DNA from: Fonticula-like sp. SCN 57-25
Lineage: Eukaryota; Nucleariida; Rotosphaerida
NCBI GenBank assembly: GCA_001724245.1
Contig: MEDX01000067.1
Location: 1-26,832 of the forward strand
Reading direction: 5' to 3'
Length of the DNA: 26,832 bases
Position numbers and translations under genes: made by a program. This document shows positions 1-11,000 of this stretch, piece by piece (the stretch's first letter is position 1; each line of letters begins with the position of its first letter). The notes beneath the pieces were generated by a model. That model was not told the origin of the DNA. It did not search any database and saw only the letters and a program-made list of their open reading frames with translations.

Positions 1-849
1 TCCACCATAATATCATCTGTGATGGCCGTTGCAATGTCCTCGGGCGAGAAGAGCGACTCGGCAGCAAAAATGATATCGGCATCGCGCTTCCCTTCCATTT
101 CGTTCAACATCGGCGTGGTCACAGGAGCAGGGCACAAAACAGTTGCATGCACCCCAGTGCCCTTCAGCTCGACGGCCAAAGCGCGGGTATACGATCGAAC
201 AGCGTGCTTGCTTGACGAGTAGAGTGCAATCCCGGGTACGCTTAGAAGCCCAGCGACAGAGGAAATGTTGATAACGTGGCAGCCCCGTGCTTTGGTGAGC
301 GCGTCGCTGGCAGTTTGCCGGAGCATATGCTCACATGCTGCCATGGATCCAAAGATGACGCCTTTGACATTGATGTCAAAATGCCTGTCAACCTAATATA
401 TTTTAGTACACCCGAAGGCAACAGGTAGAGCGTACCAACGAAGGAGTAAACTCATACGCTTTGGAGGCTGCCAGGACGCCAGCAATGTTGAGGTGTGCGT
501 GCACGGCTACTCCGGCATCGGCAAGTGACTTGTAAAATTCGCGCCATTGGTTCGCGTCGGTCACGTCCAGGCGACGAACTGACAGCCGCCCCGTAGACAC
601 CGCGGTGGCTTCCTCAGCGGCAAGCGCTGCAAGAGCTGCATCATTCACGTCAAGGCCAATCACAGAGTGTCCCAAACCAAGCAGTCGCTTCGTTGTTGCG
701 CGCCCGATCCCGCTTCCAGCACCAGTTACAACGCACTGACGCGGTATCGAGTGAAATGAAACTCGAGCTGATTTGCGCGCCCGCACACGAAGATAGCGCA
801 GCAGACAGAAAAGCGCAAGTGCGCCAAACACAGTCGTCCGAGACACCAT
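1..849 (-). CDS. Membrane-anchored short-chain dehydrogenase/reductase (3' end beyond the window)
   Basis: Exons 849-436 and 392-1; intron 393-435 (43 bp, donor GTACGC, TACTAAA box near the acceptor), phase 0. The start is ATG at 849, the first Met in a good context that gives a short hydrophobic N-terminus (about residues 6-20) followed by an Arg-rich stretch, as in membrane-anchored SDRs facing the cytosol. Visible SDR signatures: cofactor glycine motif TGAGSGIG (residues 42-49), NIAG (121-124) in place of NNAG, and the full catalytic tetrad N146, S183, Y196, K200 (YSSSK). About 268 residues lie in the window and the C-terminus is missing. Classical SDRs reduce or oxidise carbonyl/alcohol groups with NAD(P)H; substrate (steroid, retinoid, lipid) cannot be told from sequence. 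It is divergent from heme oxygenase, 212 bp between starts. A link to biliverdin reduction is only speculative. Confidence 0.88.
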
Positions 850-1061
850 GGGTTCGCACACGGATTGAGACTCGAAGATGGGTTGGGTCGGTGGTCTGGT
901 GCACTGGTGCCTGCGTTCCTGCGTTCCTGCGGGGTACAAGATCTGATCGTGTTCTAAAACAACGCAAACTGCAAACTGCATTCCGAGTCATGTGGCTTCC
1001 GGCCCAGTAGGCCAATCAGCGTCCGAGTTTCTTGACATCATTCATCCGAGCAGCCGCGACC
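850..1061. promoter_or_regulatory. Shared divergent promoter, SDR / heme oxygenase
   Basis: A 212-bp interval separates the two ATGs. It contains a CCAATCA element at 1012-1018, 44 bp upstream of the heme oxygenase ATG, matching CCAAT-box-like elements upstream of other genes here. No TATA box is obvious. Shared regulation of the two genes is inference from the arrangement. Confidence 0.5.
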
Positions 1062-1910
1062 ATGCCGAACCTTGCCAACCTGCTCCGCGAGGGCACGAAG
1101 GACGTCCACCGCGATGCCGAGAACACGCCGTTCATTCGGTTCGCCTCTTTCCTTTGTGTTTGTTTCATTGTGTGCTAATGTTTTTTTTTTAGCAAGTTCA
1201 TGCGCAGCGAGGTCAGCCAGGAGGACTACCTGCGCCTGATCACGTCGCTTTACTATGTGTATTCGGCGATGGAGGAGGAGCTTGATCGCCATGCGGAGCA
1301 TCCGGCTCTCGCTGCTCTGTACTTCCCCAAGCAGCTTGCGCGCGCCGCGGCTGCTCTTGAGGATGTCCAGTTCTTCTCTGGTGGTGCTGCTCCGCAGGCC
1401 CCGTCGCCCAACACGGTCGCCTACGTGGCTCGCCTTCGCGAGTTGTCTGCCACCGATCCCGCGCTCCTCATCGCGCACGCGTACACGCGCTACCTTGGTG
1501 ACCTTTCGGGCGGTCAGATGCTCTCGAAGCGTCTGCAGAACGCGTGCAAGCTGAGCGGCAAGGACGGCGTCCACTTTTACGACTTCCCCGAGATCGGCAA
1601 CATTGTGATGTTCAAGAACGAGTACCGCGAGCTGCTTGATTCGGCCCCGGTTGACGATGCTACCGCGCAGCGGATTGTCGAGGAGGCAGTCCTTGCGTTC
1701 AAGCTCAACGGCGGTCTCTTCATGGACGCCGCGCCCTGGACCGCCGAGTCTGGTTCTGCGGCCGGCGAGGAGGCCACCGAGTCGGCTGCCCATGCGCACG
1801 CCCACATGAGCGGACTTGCCAGCAAGCAGTCGAACAACTGGATTGCTGTTGCCGCTGTTGTGGCGGTCGCTGCGGTGGCTGTCTTTGCCATCGTGCGTGC
1901 TTCCAAGTAG
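1062..1910 (+). CDS. Heme oxygenase, tail-anchored HO-1 type
   Basis: Exons 1062-1138 and 1193-1910; intron 1139-1192 (54 bp, donor GTTCGC, TGCTAAT box, T-rich tract, TAG). The spliced product is 264 aa, close to the usual length of eukaryotic HO. HO cleaves heme to biliverdin, CO and Fe2+ using electrons from NADPH-cytochrome P450 reductase. Family marks: N-terminal TKDVHRDAEN with proximal heme ligand His16, an LYHVY-like segment (SLYYVYSAMEEEL), and the distal-helix signature YLGDLSGGQ (about 126-134) with the catalytic Asp and flexible glycines. A hydrophobic C-terminal segment (about 239-261), ending in a short basic tail, fits a tail anchor in the ER, as in animal HO-1/2. The intron call is forced by the family: exon 1 lacks a usable frame into exon 2 unless it is removed, and the join restores the PFIRKFMRSEV region. 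Confidence 0.95.
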
Positions 1911-2379
1911 GCGCTCATCCGTGGAATCGCAGCCCGCATTACTACAATGTACCAGGCGTCGATATATTTCCACACCGGTATTTCCTCACCTGAGGTTGTC
2001 GGTATTATATTTTATAATTCCATCGTTTTTGCGAAGCTTTGTTTGGCACAATATATATATATAGATGCTTGACGTCGGGCGTTTTTCAGTTACTCAAAAG
2101 CCATCTTTCTATATCATCACATGCTGCTTCACCGGCAACATAAAATGGCAGTATGGTGCAGGTAGGGTGTGGAGTTTTAAAGCAACTGTTCCTCAACGCC
2201 AGCTTTGCGCATTCTCACCGCAGAGTTCGCCTACCGCAAAGGAAATTTATTCTTGTTTTTCCACCCTTATTTTGGAATAAAACCACTAGTGCTTTGGACA
2301 CTAGAAGAAAAAGAGCAGGGACGGAGCGTCGTTCCATTTACTTTTACATTTTACACAATTCATAGTCATCGATAAATCC
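1911..2379. other. Convergent intergenic region, heme oxygenase / prefoldin 3' ends
   Basis: AT-richer DNA without a supported gene. It holds a short (TA)n-like run near 2050-2063 and AATAAA at 2275-2280 on the + strand, a possible polyadenylation hexamer. Short open frames here have no recognisable domains and no coding-like composition; I treat the region as the 3' UTRs of the two flanking genes. Confidence 0.6.
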
Positions 2380-2855
2380 TTACACGATCGTGGCGCGCGA
2401 CATGAGCTCCTTAATCGTCGCGTCAGTCTCCTTGATGCTCTTCTCCAAATAGAGCACATTCTTTTCGAGAGCCTCTGTGTCGGCGTCGGTCTCATCAGCA
2501 CGCTTTTGAAGTTCTCCGCGCAGGTCCTTCATCGGCTCCTGCAAAAAGCTACGTAAAGCGTTAATGTCGCCAGAAAGCAGCAGGGGCGCTGAATGTTCGT
2601 ACATGCGACCAATGGCCTTGTACGCTGTCGTGCCGTCCGGGATCTCGGCGAGCTGCGAGGTGGTGAGCTCGAGCCTCCTCTTTTCCTGCTGCTTCATCTG
2701 GAGCGTGGTCGATGCGACCGACAACTGACGGCGCTGGTCCATCAAACGCTGCTGCGCAGAAAGAAACTCCTAAACAGTGGGAGTCAGGAAAGAATGAAAA
2801 AAGAAAAAAGCCGCACATTCTTGCTTTCGGCGTCTTTGAACGAAATCTGCGACAT
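2380..2855 (-). CDS. Prefoldin subunit 1-like (beta-type)
   Basis: Exons 2855-2817 (13 codons) and 2769-2380; intron 2770-2816 (47 bp, donor GTGCGG, TTTAG acceptor), phase 0. The product is 142 aa. Beta-type prefoldin: two long coiled-coil helices (about residues 9-48 and 95-138) flanking a beta-hairpin segment that contains YKAIGRMY, matching the YEGVGRMF segment of PFDN1. The C-terminal coil LEKSIKETDATIKELMSRA matches the LERSVKEAEDNIREMLM pattern of PFDN1. Prefoldin is a cytosolic hexamer that hands unfolded actin and tubulin to the CCT chaperonin. The start at 2855 sits in a tiny exon 1; the in-frame Met residues in exon 2 would cut the first coiled coil. It is divergent from the cyclin gene (227 bp between starts). 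Confidence 0.85.
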
Positions 2856-3082
2856 TTTCCCTGTGGTGGACGATGCCGGCAGTTCAAAGAGCTGGGTGAT
2901 GTACTGGTGGTTATATAAATCGTGACGTCACCCACACACATGTGACGTTTCTCGCCATTTGCACTTCCTGCCAATCGGTGATGTTCCGATTATTGCGAGC
3001 CAATCACGATCGTTTCAATCTCATTGTCAAAGAAACAGGGTTGGCGGGAAGAGCGGGGGAGCTACCGTACGGGAGAGCCGCG
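2856..3082. promoter_or_regulatory. Shared divergent promoter with CRE-like and CCAAT-like elements
   Basis: Between the prefoldin ATG (2855, -) and the cyclin ATG (3083, +). It contains a perfect CRE palindrome TGACGTCA at 2923-2930, a second TGACGT half-site at 2942-2947, a TATATAA-like string around 2911-2920, CCAATCGG at 2971-2978 and CCAATCA at 3000-3006. These elements are seen directly; binding by ATF/CREB-type bZIP proteins or NF-Y is inference from the motif shapes. Confidence 0.55.
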
Positions 3083-4445
3083 ATGGAGTCCGCCCCGCCG
3101 AAGGCCGTGCCGCCTTCTTCGAAGAAGAAGGCGTCATTTGCCGCGCGTCTGTCACAAACACTGAACATTAATATGTTTCGAACCAAGAAGGATGCTCTGC
3201 CGCTGCCTGATCCGTCAGTCGAGTCGGGTTGTCAATCTCCGGCTTCTCGTTCATTCGCGGAGCATGGTTCTCTTTCAGTGCCACTGACTCCGTCGTCTAT
3301 GACTTCGGTTACCTCCACTGCCTCAACCGCTTCATTGTCGTCTTCGTCGTCGACGTCCACATTTTCTTCTGTATTGTCAAGTCTATCCCCCGGACCTGGT
3401 TTGGCCGCAAGACAGGCAGACTATTACTTTTTCTGGGATGTTCCGACCGACGATCCTGTGCGTTGTTTTCGTTTTTCTCTCTCTATGCTAATAATGGTTG
3501 CCAGTCTTCGGTGAAAAGCCCTCGCCATCTAAAGGAGGCCGATGCGGCCCTGTCTGTCAACCCAGTGAGACGCGCACATGCGCTCCGAGGCCACTACAAT
3601 TCCACCTTTTCTCTTTTTGTCGATTCGACCGCTGCTCAGCTCCAGCTGGTTCCTTTGCTAAAAAGGTGCGTGCGTTTTTGTTGATATTTCTTTCTGACTC
3701 TGGAGCAGCTTGGCGGGCTTGATATTGCTCGAGTACGAGCGCGACCGCTTTCGGACAGACGTTGTGTATCAGGAGCTCTTTGACGAGTCTTTGCATCCCG
3801 TTGTACTGGATCCTCGATTTGACGAGGATCCTACGCATGAGACGGTCTTTCAGTTCCTTAAAAGTATTTTTGAGATTCTTAGGGTACGCTTCTTGCGTCC
3901 TCGGTTTCGTCGTCTAACGAGTGCTGCAGTTGCCGGTCGAATGTGTCCTGATCGCGGGCGTCTATATGATTCGTATTCGTAGCAACCACTTTGTTGGCGA
4001 TGTCGGCATTACGAGTCGGTCGTGGCGCCGAATTACGCTTGCCTCAATGGTGCTTGCCACAAAACTCTGGGACGATCTGGTCGTGTGGAATAGCGACATT
4101 GGTGGGATTCACCAGCTGCTTCCAAACCTTCTCCACCCCAAATTTGCCGCGACGCTCAACGAGCTAGAGTACACGGCGCTGGAGCACCTGCAGTTCAACG
4201 TCAACGTCAAGCGACGGGCGTTCATGGAAGCATACTTCAATCTCCGGGCATATGCAGTAAGCCGCAACATGGAGTTTATTCAGGTGGATTATTCAGAGGC
4301 AGCGGAGCACTTTGCAAAGCACTCTTACAAGTATTCCCGACAAGCGCTTCGGAGTCACGGAGGATCAGCAAAGCAAGCTTCCAAAGCTGGAATAAAAAGA
4401 AGTCTCAGTGAGGCGGACGCAACGTGGTTGCGCGAAACTTGGTAG
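3083..4445 (+). CDS. Cyclin Y-like cyclin (CCNY family)
   Basis: Exons 3083-3457, 3505-3665, 3709-3883, 3930-4445; introns of 47, 43 and 46 bp (donors GTGCGT, GTGCGT, GTACGC). The product is 408 aa. The N-terminal 130 residues are low-complexity and very Ser/Thr-rich, with a basic, SKKK-containing start. The cyclin box spans roughly 215-320: a TVFQFLKSIFEILR helix, LPVECVLIAGVYMIR, then SRSWRRITLASMVLATKLWDD followed by VVWN. The WRR-I-L-A-x-x-L-A-x-K-x-WDD-x-x-VWN signature is typical of cyclin Y and its relatives, which bind and activate CDK14/16-type kinases at membranes. PHO80/Pcl cyclins share the fold but fit less well. The start at 3083 has a GCCGCGATGG context; upstream in-frame Mets lie in the promoter. 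No Cdk partner gene is in the window. Confidence 0.88.
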
Positions 4446-5012
4446 TGTAGTGGATATATTTTAGTAGTGGACATATTTTCGTGGCTAGCGTTCGAGCGCA
4501 GAGTTATATTGTAGATATTGATATGGCGAATGCCTTTGAATGTACTATAATTCGAGAAATTCGTATTGCAAGGCCAAGGTTTTATGGCCATACAAAAGTA
4601 GTGTTCGTAGGATCAACAACACTGCTATCGGAGTGCTCGGAGTGGTGTTGCAAGCGAGAGCACGGAAATTTATCACAGCTTCGATTAGGGGGGTAATCGG
4701 ACGCAGGGTTTTATTACTGTACCGATGCAATCGACCTCACAACAAACGATCAACAATGCTGTGACAGCGCTGTCGTGGTTTGGGGTGGCCACCCCGGACT
4801 TTTGGGAATGTCTGGAATGTTTCGTTCTTGCCGCCAAGCTCGCAACAGGGTGGTGTTTACCGAAGGTCTGTCGGTTGCCAGGTCAGGGATATAGGTCTCG
4901 TGCTACCGTATCGCCTCGAAGCAAGGCTAGCAGAACAGCGAGCTCATAGCTCGGTATTTGATTGCTTTTGAGATACAGTAGTTGGTAAAGTAATCATCTG
5001 CCTCGAGCCGAC
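4446..5012. other. Intergenic region upstream of the DOCK gene with three inverted repeats
   Basis: No supported gene. Nearest the DOCK gene are perfect palindromes GACAGCGCTGTC (4763-4774) and GGGGTGGCCACCCC (4782-4795), 7 bp apart, and a CGAGCT/AGCTCG inverted repeat with a 3-base loop (4939-4953). The first 250 bases are AT-rich and probably include the cyclin 3' UTR. The ~70-codon open frames here lack domains or any tie to neighbours. Confidence 0.5.
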
Positions 5013-8000
5013 ATGAGCGGAACCGGTTTGGTCCCTCCACCGGGGGGCAGTGGCAGCAGCAGCGAGAGTCGCATCAGGAAGTTTGCTGCGATGCGCACAG
5101 ACAAAACTGCCGCCGAACTTCGTATGGCGGCCGCGGTTGCAAACGCGTCTGCCGTGGGATCTCCCGCGGCAAATGCTCGCGCGGGATCGACGTCGGACAT
5201 TGCAGAGACCGCGCAGGCGCTTGCGTCACCGCTAGCGGGTACTCTGCCTCAGCTCCCGACGGAGTACTTGCGCCCGGATGAGAACGACGCTGCATGGAAC
5301 AAGCGAAAGGCTGGCGTAGAAGCAGATCTCTGCAAGGACATCCTTTCAATCCCCGAGGACGACATTCAATTCGAATCGCCCAAGCGCGAGTTTAGGACAG
5401 TAAGGAAGAGCCTGCCGAAACAAGCCGACGATCCTACGCTAATGGCTTACATGGAAGGCGTCTTTGACCTGTACCAGGCGGACTGGAATGTCGTCAAGAA
5501 GAAATACGAGTCAAATGCTGCATATCCTTCCAGAATGACCGAGCAGCAGCGCTCAAAGTACCTTGAGAACATGCCCCCGCTAAAGTACGAAGTGGACATT
5601 ATGGCTGACCAAGCAAAGCTCGCGAACGACGAAAAGACGACTGCATCACGCACGGACGTCAAGACACTCTTTGCTTCCGGGGCGCCGCCGTCGTCTTCGT
5701 CGCCGTCGCCGTCTTCGTCCTCGTCGTCGTCGCTGCCGGCTACTGTGTCGTCTTCAGCCGAGCTGACCGCTCGCGATGCCGACACCGTGAACCTCAAGTA
5801 TATTGACGACAAGGAGTCGTCTACGTGGACCGAGGCGAACCGTGACTCGATTGGTGTTGAGATGATGCGCGTGTTCAAGGAGCTCGAGGAGGAGATCCCC
5901 GACATGGAGGAGCGCCCGCAAGGCGAGCCGTTCCGCCAGCGGTTTGGCCGCCGTCTAATGGTTCACATTGACTCCCTTACTCTGGGTGTCGGCGTCTGCG
6001 AGCCGCTCTACGGCGTGCTCGCGCTGTACGACGTTCGGTCGCGCAAGAAGATCTCGGAGAACTTTCACTTTGACACCAACCCCGAGAACGTCAACGCGCT
6101 GGTTAGCCCCGGGGGAACCCAGGCGGATGCCGTGACGCTCGCTCGCAATGCTCTTTTCCAGCTGAACGACAGCAACATCGAAGACGTTTTCCTTGTGCTG
6201 CGCGTTGAAAAGGTGCTTGAGGGCGACCCGAGTGTTGCTTTTGATCGTTTCTCGTCCAGCGTCACCCCGAAGGCGCAGGCCGAAGTCGCCGACTTTTGCG
6301 AGCGACTCGGTAGGTTCCGCCAACCAATCGCATGGGGAGCGTTCCCGCTTGCTGGCGAGTCGGATGTGCTCGACGGGGAGCACGCGATTCGTCCCATCTA
6401 CCGCCACACTGACGAGCACAGCATCAGTGACGACGACATCCTTACCAGCATCGGGCACCTGACGAACCCGAAGCGCACGAGCAAGGCAAAGGCCATCACC
6501 GGCGCGCTTATGAAGTTTCATCTGCGAGAAATCGACGAGGAGGAGACGCCAAACAGCTGCGTGACACCCTTCTTGGTCCCTGTAAAGGTGCGCGCGCTTC
6601 ATTGTGATTTGTGTGTATAGTTGGGCTTACGCGGCATTTAACAGCCGTTCACGGGCGAGGGCGATGCCACGTCTCTTGTGAGGGAAATTGAAGAGTTTCC
6701 TCCGCACCCCATCGAGGTGCCGCACACAGACTATGTCAACACACTCTATGTATATCCGATGTCTGTCAACCTGTCAAAGTGGCAAGGCGCGCTGGACAAT
6801 GCCCGCAATATCAGTGCGCATTGTGTATTGAATTTTTTGCTTATTAATCCTGCCTTTTTCCAGCTGTTCGCGTGCAGTTCGTGCCCAATTCGAATACCGA
6901 TGAACCCGGATCGAACGCCATGAAGGTACGGCCACATGCCGCCGAACTCTATAATCTGACTTTACTGCTAGGCGGTCTATGGCCGGTCATCTTCGCGCGC
7001 CTTTGTGAGCGACCTCTACATCCCGGTGTCTTTCCACGATAAGAACCCGCAGTTTTACGAGGAAGTCAAGATCACAATCCCGCTTAACCTGTCAAAGTCG
7101 CACCACATTCTGTTTACATTCTACCATGTGACGTGCAAGCAGAAGAAGCAAAAGGACAAGTCGGAAGAGGTAGGCATTAGGTTTGTGCGGTTCTCCTGTA
7201 CTTATGCGTAAACTAGACGATCCTTGGCTACTCGTGGCTTCCTGTGTATGAGCAGAACCGGTATGTCTAGTTGCATTTATCACTGCGCGTTACTGACACT
7301 TTTGCAACAGCATCTTGTCGTCAAAGGAGTACCAGCTCCCTATTGCTCAAGAGATTGGCAAGAACTACGATACGGCTTCCAACAGCAAGGTACGGGCGGG
7401 TGCATTAAAGGCATTTGTGTACTGACGATGCATCAAGTGGGTTGATGGCAAGCGCCCGCTCTTCACCGTGCGCACCAAGCTGTGCTCGTCCGTGTATTCG
7501 CACGACGAGAAGGTGTCCAACTTTTTCGCCTCCCTGCAAGACGTCGGGCGTCAGAGCGCGGAAGCTGATATTACAAAGGTACGTTGTCTAAAAAGTGCCC
7601 TCATCCACTAATGATGCATGGCGCGCGTAGGCAATGCAAGAGCTTGAGCAGGCGCTTCCTTCGTCCATCGTCCAGTTCTCCATCATCCTCCTGGACCAGC
7701 TGTTCTCACTGCTGGCAAGGGTCTTCACCAAAGAGACCGTAAACCAAGCTGCATTCCGGGCCATTCTTCACGTTGTTTCGACGTGCGATTTTCGCCTTTT
7801 AAAAATTTGTTTCTCACGAAAGGCCGCAGTGTTCACTCTGAAACCACGCCGCTCAATGTGCGCCGCAACGCGTACCTCGTTTCCTACATCAAGTACCGGT
7901 ACGCCAACAAGCCTGGTGCCAAGAAGAGCGTGTTTGAGGAAATCGTCCGCTACTGGCAGGGTCTTTTGGACGACAAGGTGCGTTGAGGGTTTTAGCTTAC

Positions 8001-11000
8001 GCTACCACCAATCGCTTTTACTTACACTTTCATGCAGGCCGCGTCCGAGACTGTTGTGCGCGACCGCCATCGCTTCTCTTGGTTCTTCCTCGATGTCATC
8101 ACGAAGTCGATTCTGCAGCACCTGCAGACGGACGCAGCGTGGCGCCCCGGAGCCACGTCTGAACAGCGCCACTTCAAGTCATCGTTCCTCAAGAACATTT
8201 CGTCGCTGATGACGTCGCTCGCCATTGAAACCGCAAACTGCAAGCTTCAATCGACCGGCCGTGAGCTCAATGAGGCAATTGCGTACTTTGTGACGGACGC
8301 GTTCTCTTTCCTGGACCGCAAGACGGTCCTCGGCATTGTGCACACCCACGTGACAGTGTTGTCGGTCAACCCGAGCGACATGATGGTCAATTTCAAGGTG
8401 GACTTTATCCGTGTCATTTGCGCCTATGAGCACTTTGTAGCTGTGTGTCTCCCCACGCAGGAGGTTGTGGACAGGCCATTCGACCGCTTTGCCAACATTC
8501 AGCAAGAATTTTGGTTCGCACAATTGCATTTTATACCGCTATTTCTTACATTCTCATAGGCATCGCTTCTATCTGGTGGGCCTTCTGCTGCACGAGCTGA
8601 CCTCCATCCTCGACACTGCTTCGCGCCATACCCGCCGCCGCGCGCTCTTTGTGCTCTCCAGCCTGCTGAACAAGCTGATTGCCGACGAGCGGATCAGCGG
8701 CTCTCAGGTCAAGCGCAACAGGGTCGCGGTCATGTTTTTCCCGCTTCTCAACATTATCATTGCGCGCATGACTCGCCTTGAGCTGACCCCGCCGGCAGGC
8801 GCCTCCGCCGCCTCTCCGCCGCCTACTTCGACTGCTGCACCGTCGCCCGTGCCGCAAACTCCCATGACGCCGGGAACCCCGGGAACGCCCGTGGCGCCAG
8901 TGCTTTCCGCCCCGGCCGCTCCCGTTGGAGAAGGAGACGGCAGCTACGCTGTCCTGGAGAAGCGCATTTTGCTTGCGTGCTTCCTTCAGGTGCTCAACAA
9001 CATTGACGTAAAGTACGTGCCCCCATTTACATTATTCCTGCTAATACCCGTTCCAGGTGGCTGTACGAGTGGCTTAAGAGGGTCGACTTGCCGACATTCT
9101 ACTCGTTCATTGAGATTCTTTCCCTTTGCATTGACCACTTTGCCGTGCGCCTTGCCACAACTCTTGTTGACAAACGACTAAATTGGATTGCAGTATTCGG
9201 GCAAGGTTGAGGTGGAAAAGCGCCGTGCTATCATGGCCAAAATGCAGCAGTCTTCAAATGGCAACGACGCCAAGTCTGGTAGCCGACTTGATTCGTATGA
9301 CGCCAAGCAGCGGCTCGAGGCGTACTATCAGACGAAGCGCGCGGGTCCCGCCATCAAGGGTTCACGTACGTCGCGCTCTTTTCCTTGTTTCGTGGGGTCT
9401 TTTTTGCTGATGAATTGGAAACAGTGAAGGGGCCGATTGGATCCATGCGCGTCGCCGGATCGCTCCGCAAGGACACTATCAGCATCGAGTCACACTCGAG
9501 CAAGGGATCTGTTTCGAGTCAGATCGACATTACTGTAGAGGCCAAGTTGGTACGCAGCTCTATATTATTGGGTTCTGTTTGATTAACACACCATGCGCAG
9601 GCTTCCATGCTCTCATCCGAGGTGAGCTCGGTGATTCTGTATGTCTTTGAGATGATCCTATCCCATCAAAAGCCTCTGTCGCACGACTCTGAGCCCGCTC
9701 GCAAGATGTTTGAACTTTTGATTCGGTTCCTTGATCATCACCAGTCGGAGACGATCACGGTGCAGCTTTTGGCGACATTGAAGACGTTCATCCTAAAGTA
9801 CGCGCCGGCCATCTTCAAGGAGGGGACGACGTACTGCGGCGAGCTCTGCCGCGTGGCCCTCAAGTACGCCTGCTCGTACCTGAGCAGCGTGCGGCAGCTC
9901 GCCGCCGCTGTCCTCTACCTTCTCATGAAGAAGAACTTTGAGGCGTCAAACGGAAACGGTTTCCTCAAGGTACGTGTCAAGTTCAGTTTTGTATCTATTG
10001 TACTTAATTACTTCTTGCAGGTTCGGACGCAGCTGACCGTCGCCCTTGATCGGTTGACGGTGACCACGGACAGCTTTATCCGCCGCACGTTGGCAACTGT
10101 GATTGCGTATTCGTCCGCCGACACGTCCCTGGGCCGCTCGCCGTTCCCAGGCCAGGTCAAGGAGAGCGTCGAAAAGATGATTCAGCTGAACCGCGACTCG
10201 ATCCGGATGAACGAGGCCAGCGACGATCCGGATCTGTTCATTGACATGAACTTTAGGGTGGCGATGGGCCGCCTTAACACGCCGGACCTTCGTCTCACGT
10301 CGCTCGACAAGATTCTCAAGCGCAACCTTAACAATGAGGACTACCAGGAGGCAGCGTACTGCCTGCTGCACCAGGCGGCCCTCATCGCAGAGTGTATGCA
10401 TAACATGAAGCGCAGGGGGATTCTTACTAGCGTCAACGAGGGGCTTGCTACTGGAGCCAAAGAGTTTATGACCTTGTCGCCCAACATGGCCATGGAGCAG
10501 CGCGTGTCGACCGTACGTTTCTGCTGGTGATATGCTCCTTGTTAACAACGTTTGTTTTCCAGGAAGGAGAGGGCATTGGCGAAGTTGAAAACTTTAACGA
10601 AAAGGCATTTGTCAAGGGACTGGAAAGCGCTGTCCAGCATCTCAGAAAGGTGTGCAATTTTTGTGGTTTTGCGCGCGACATTAACGCGTGCTTTCAAGGC
10701 TCACCTTTATGAGACTATCAACCTGGTGTTCAAGTTCCTGCTCCCTCTGCTGGAAAAGAACCGCGACTATGAGCAGATCGCGACGAGCCACTACCAGCTG
10801 TGGAAGGACTTTACCACGCTCAACACAATGAACGCCAGCGGCAAGCGTGTGTTTAGTTCCTACTTCCGCGTTGCCTTTTACGGCCAGCAGTTTGGAGAGA
10901 TGAGCGGCCAGCAGTATGTGTACAAGGAGCGGCGACTGGCCCGTTTGGCCGACGTCAGCTCGCGCATGGAGGTACGACTATGAGCGGATGTTTTTTTTTT

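Noticed and set aside
1038-1973. 311-codon minus-strand frame over heme oxygenase
   Set aside because: Antisense shadow of heme oxygenase; low-complexity Arg/Ala/Leu translation and no family match.
3083-4445. PHO80/Pcl-type cyclin as the identity of the cyclin
   Set aside because: The fold is shared, but the WDD-x-x-VWN stretch and the helix preceding it match cyclin Y better.
4725-4949. 74-codon frame upstream of DOCK as a small gene
   Set aside because: Lies in promoter-like DNA over two palindromes, shows no domain, and has no tie to neighbouring exons.
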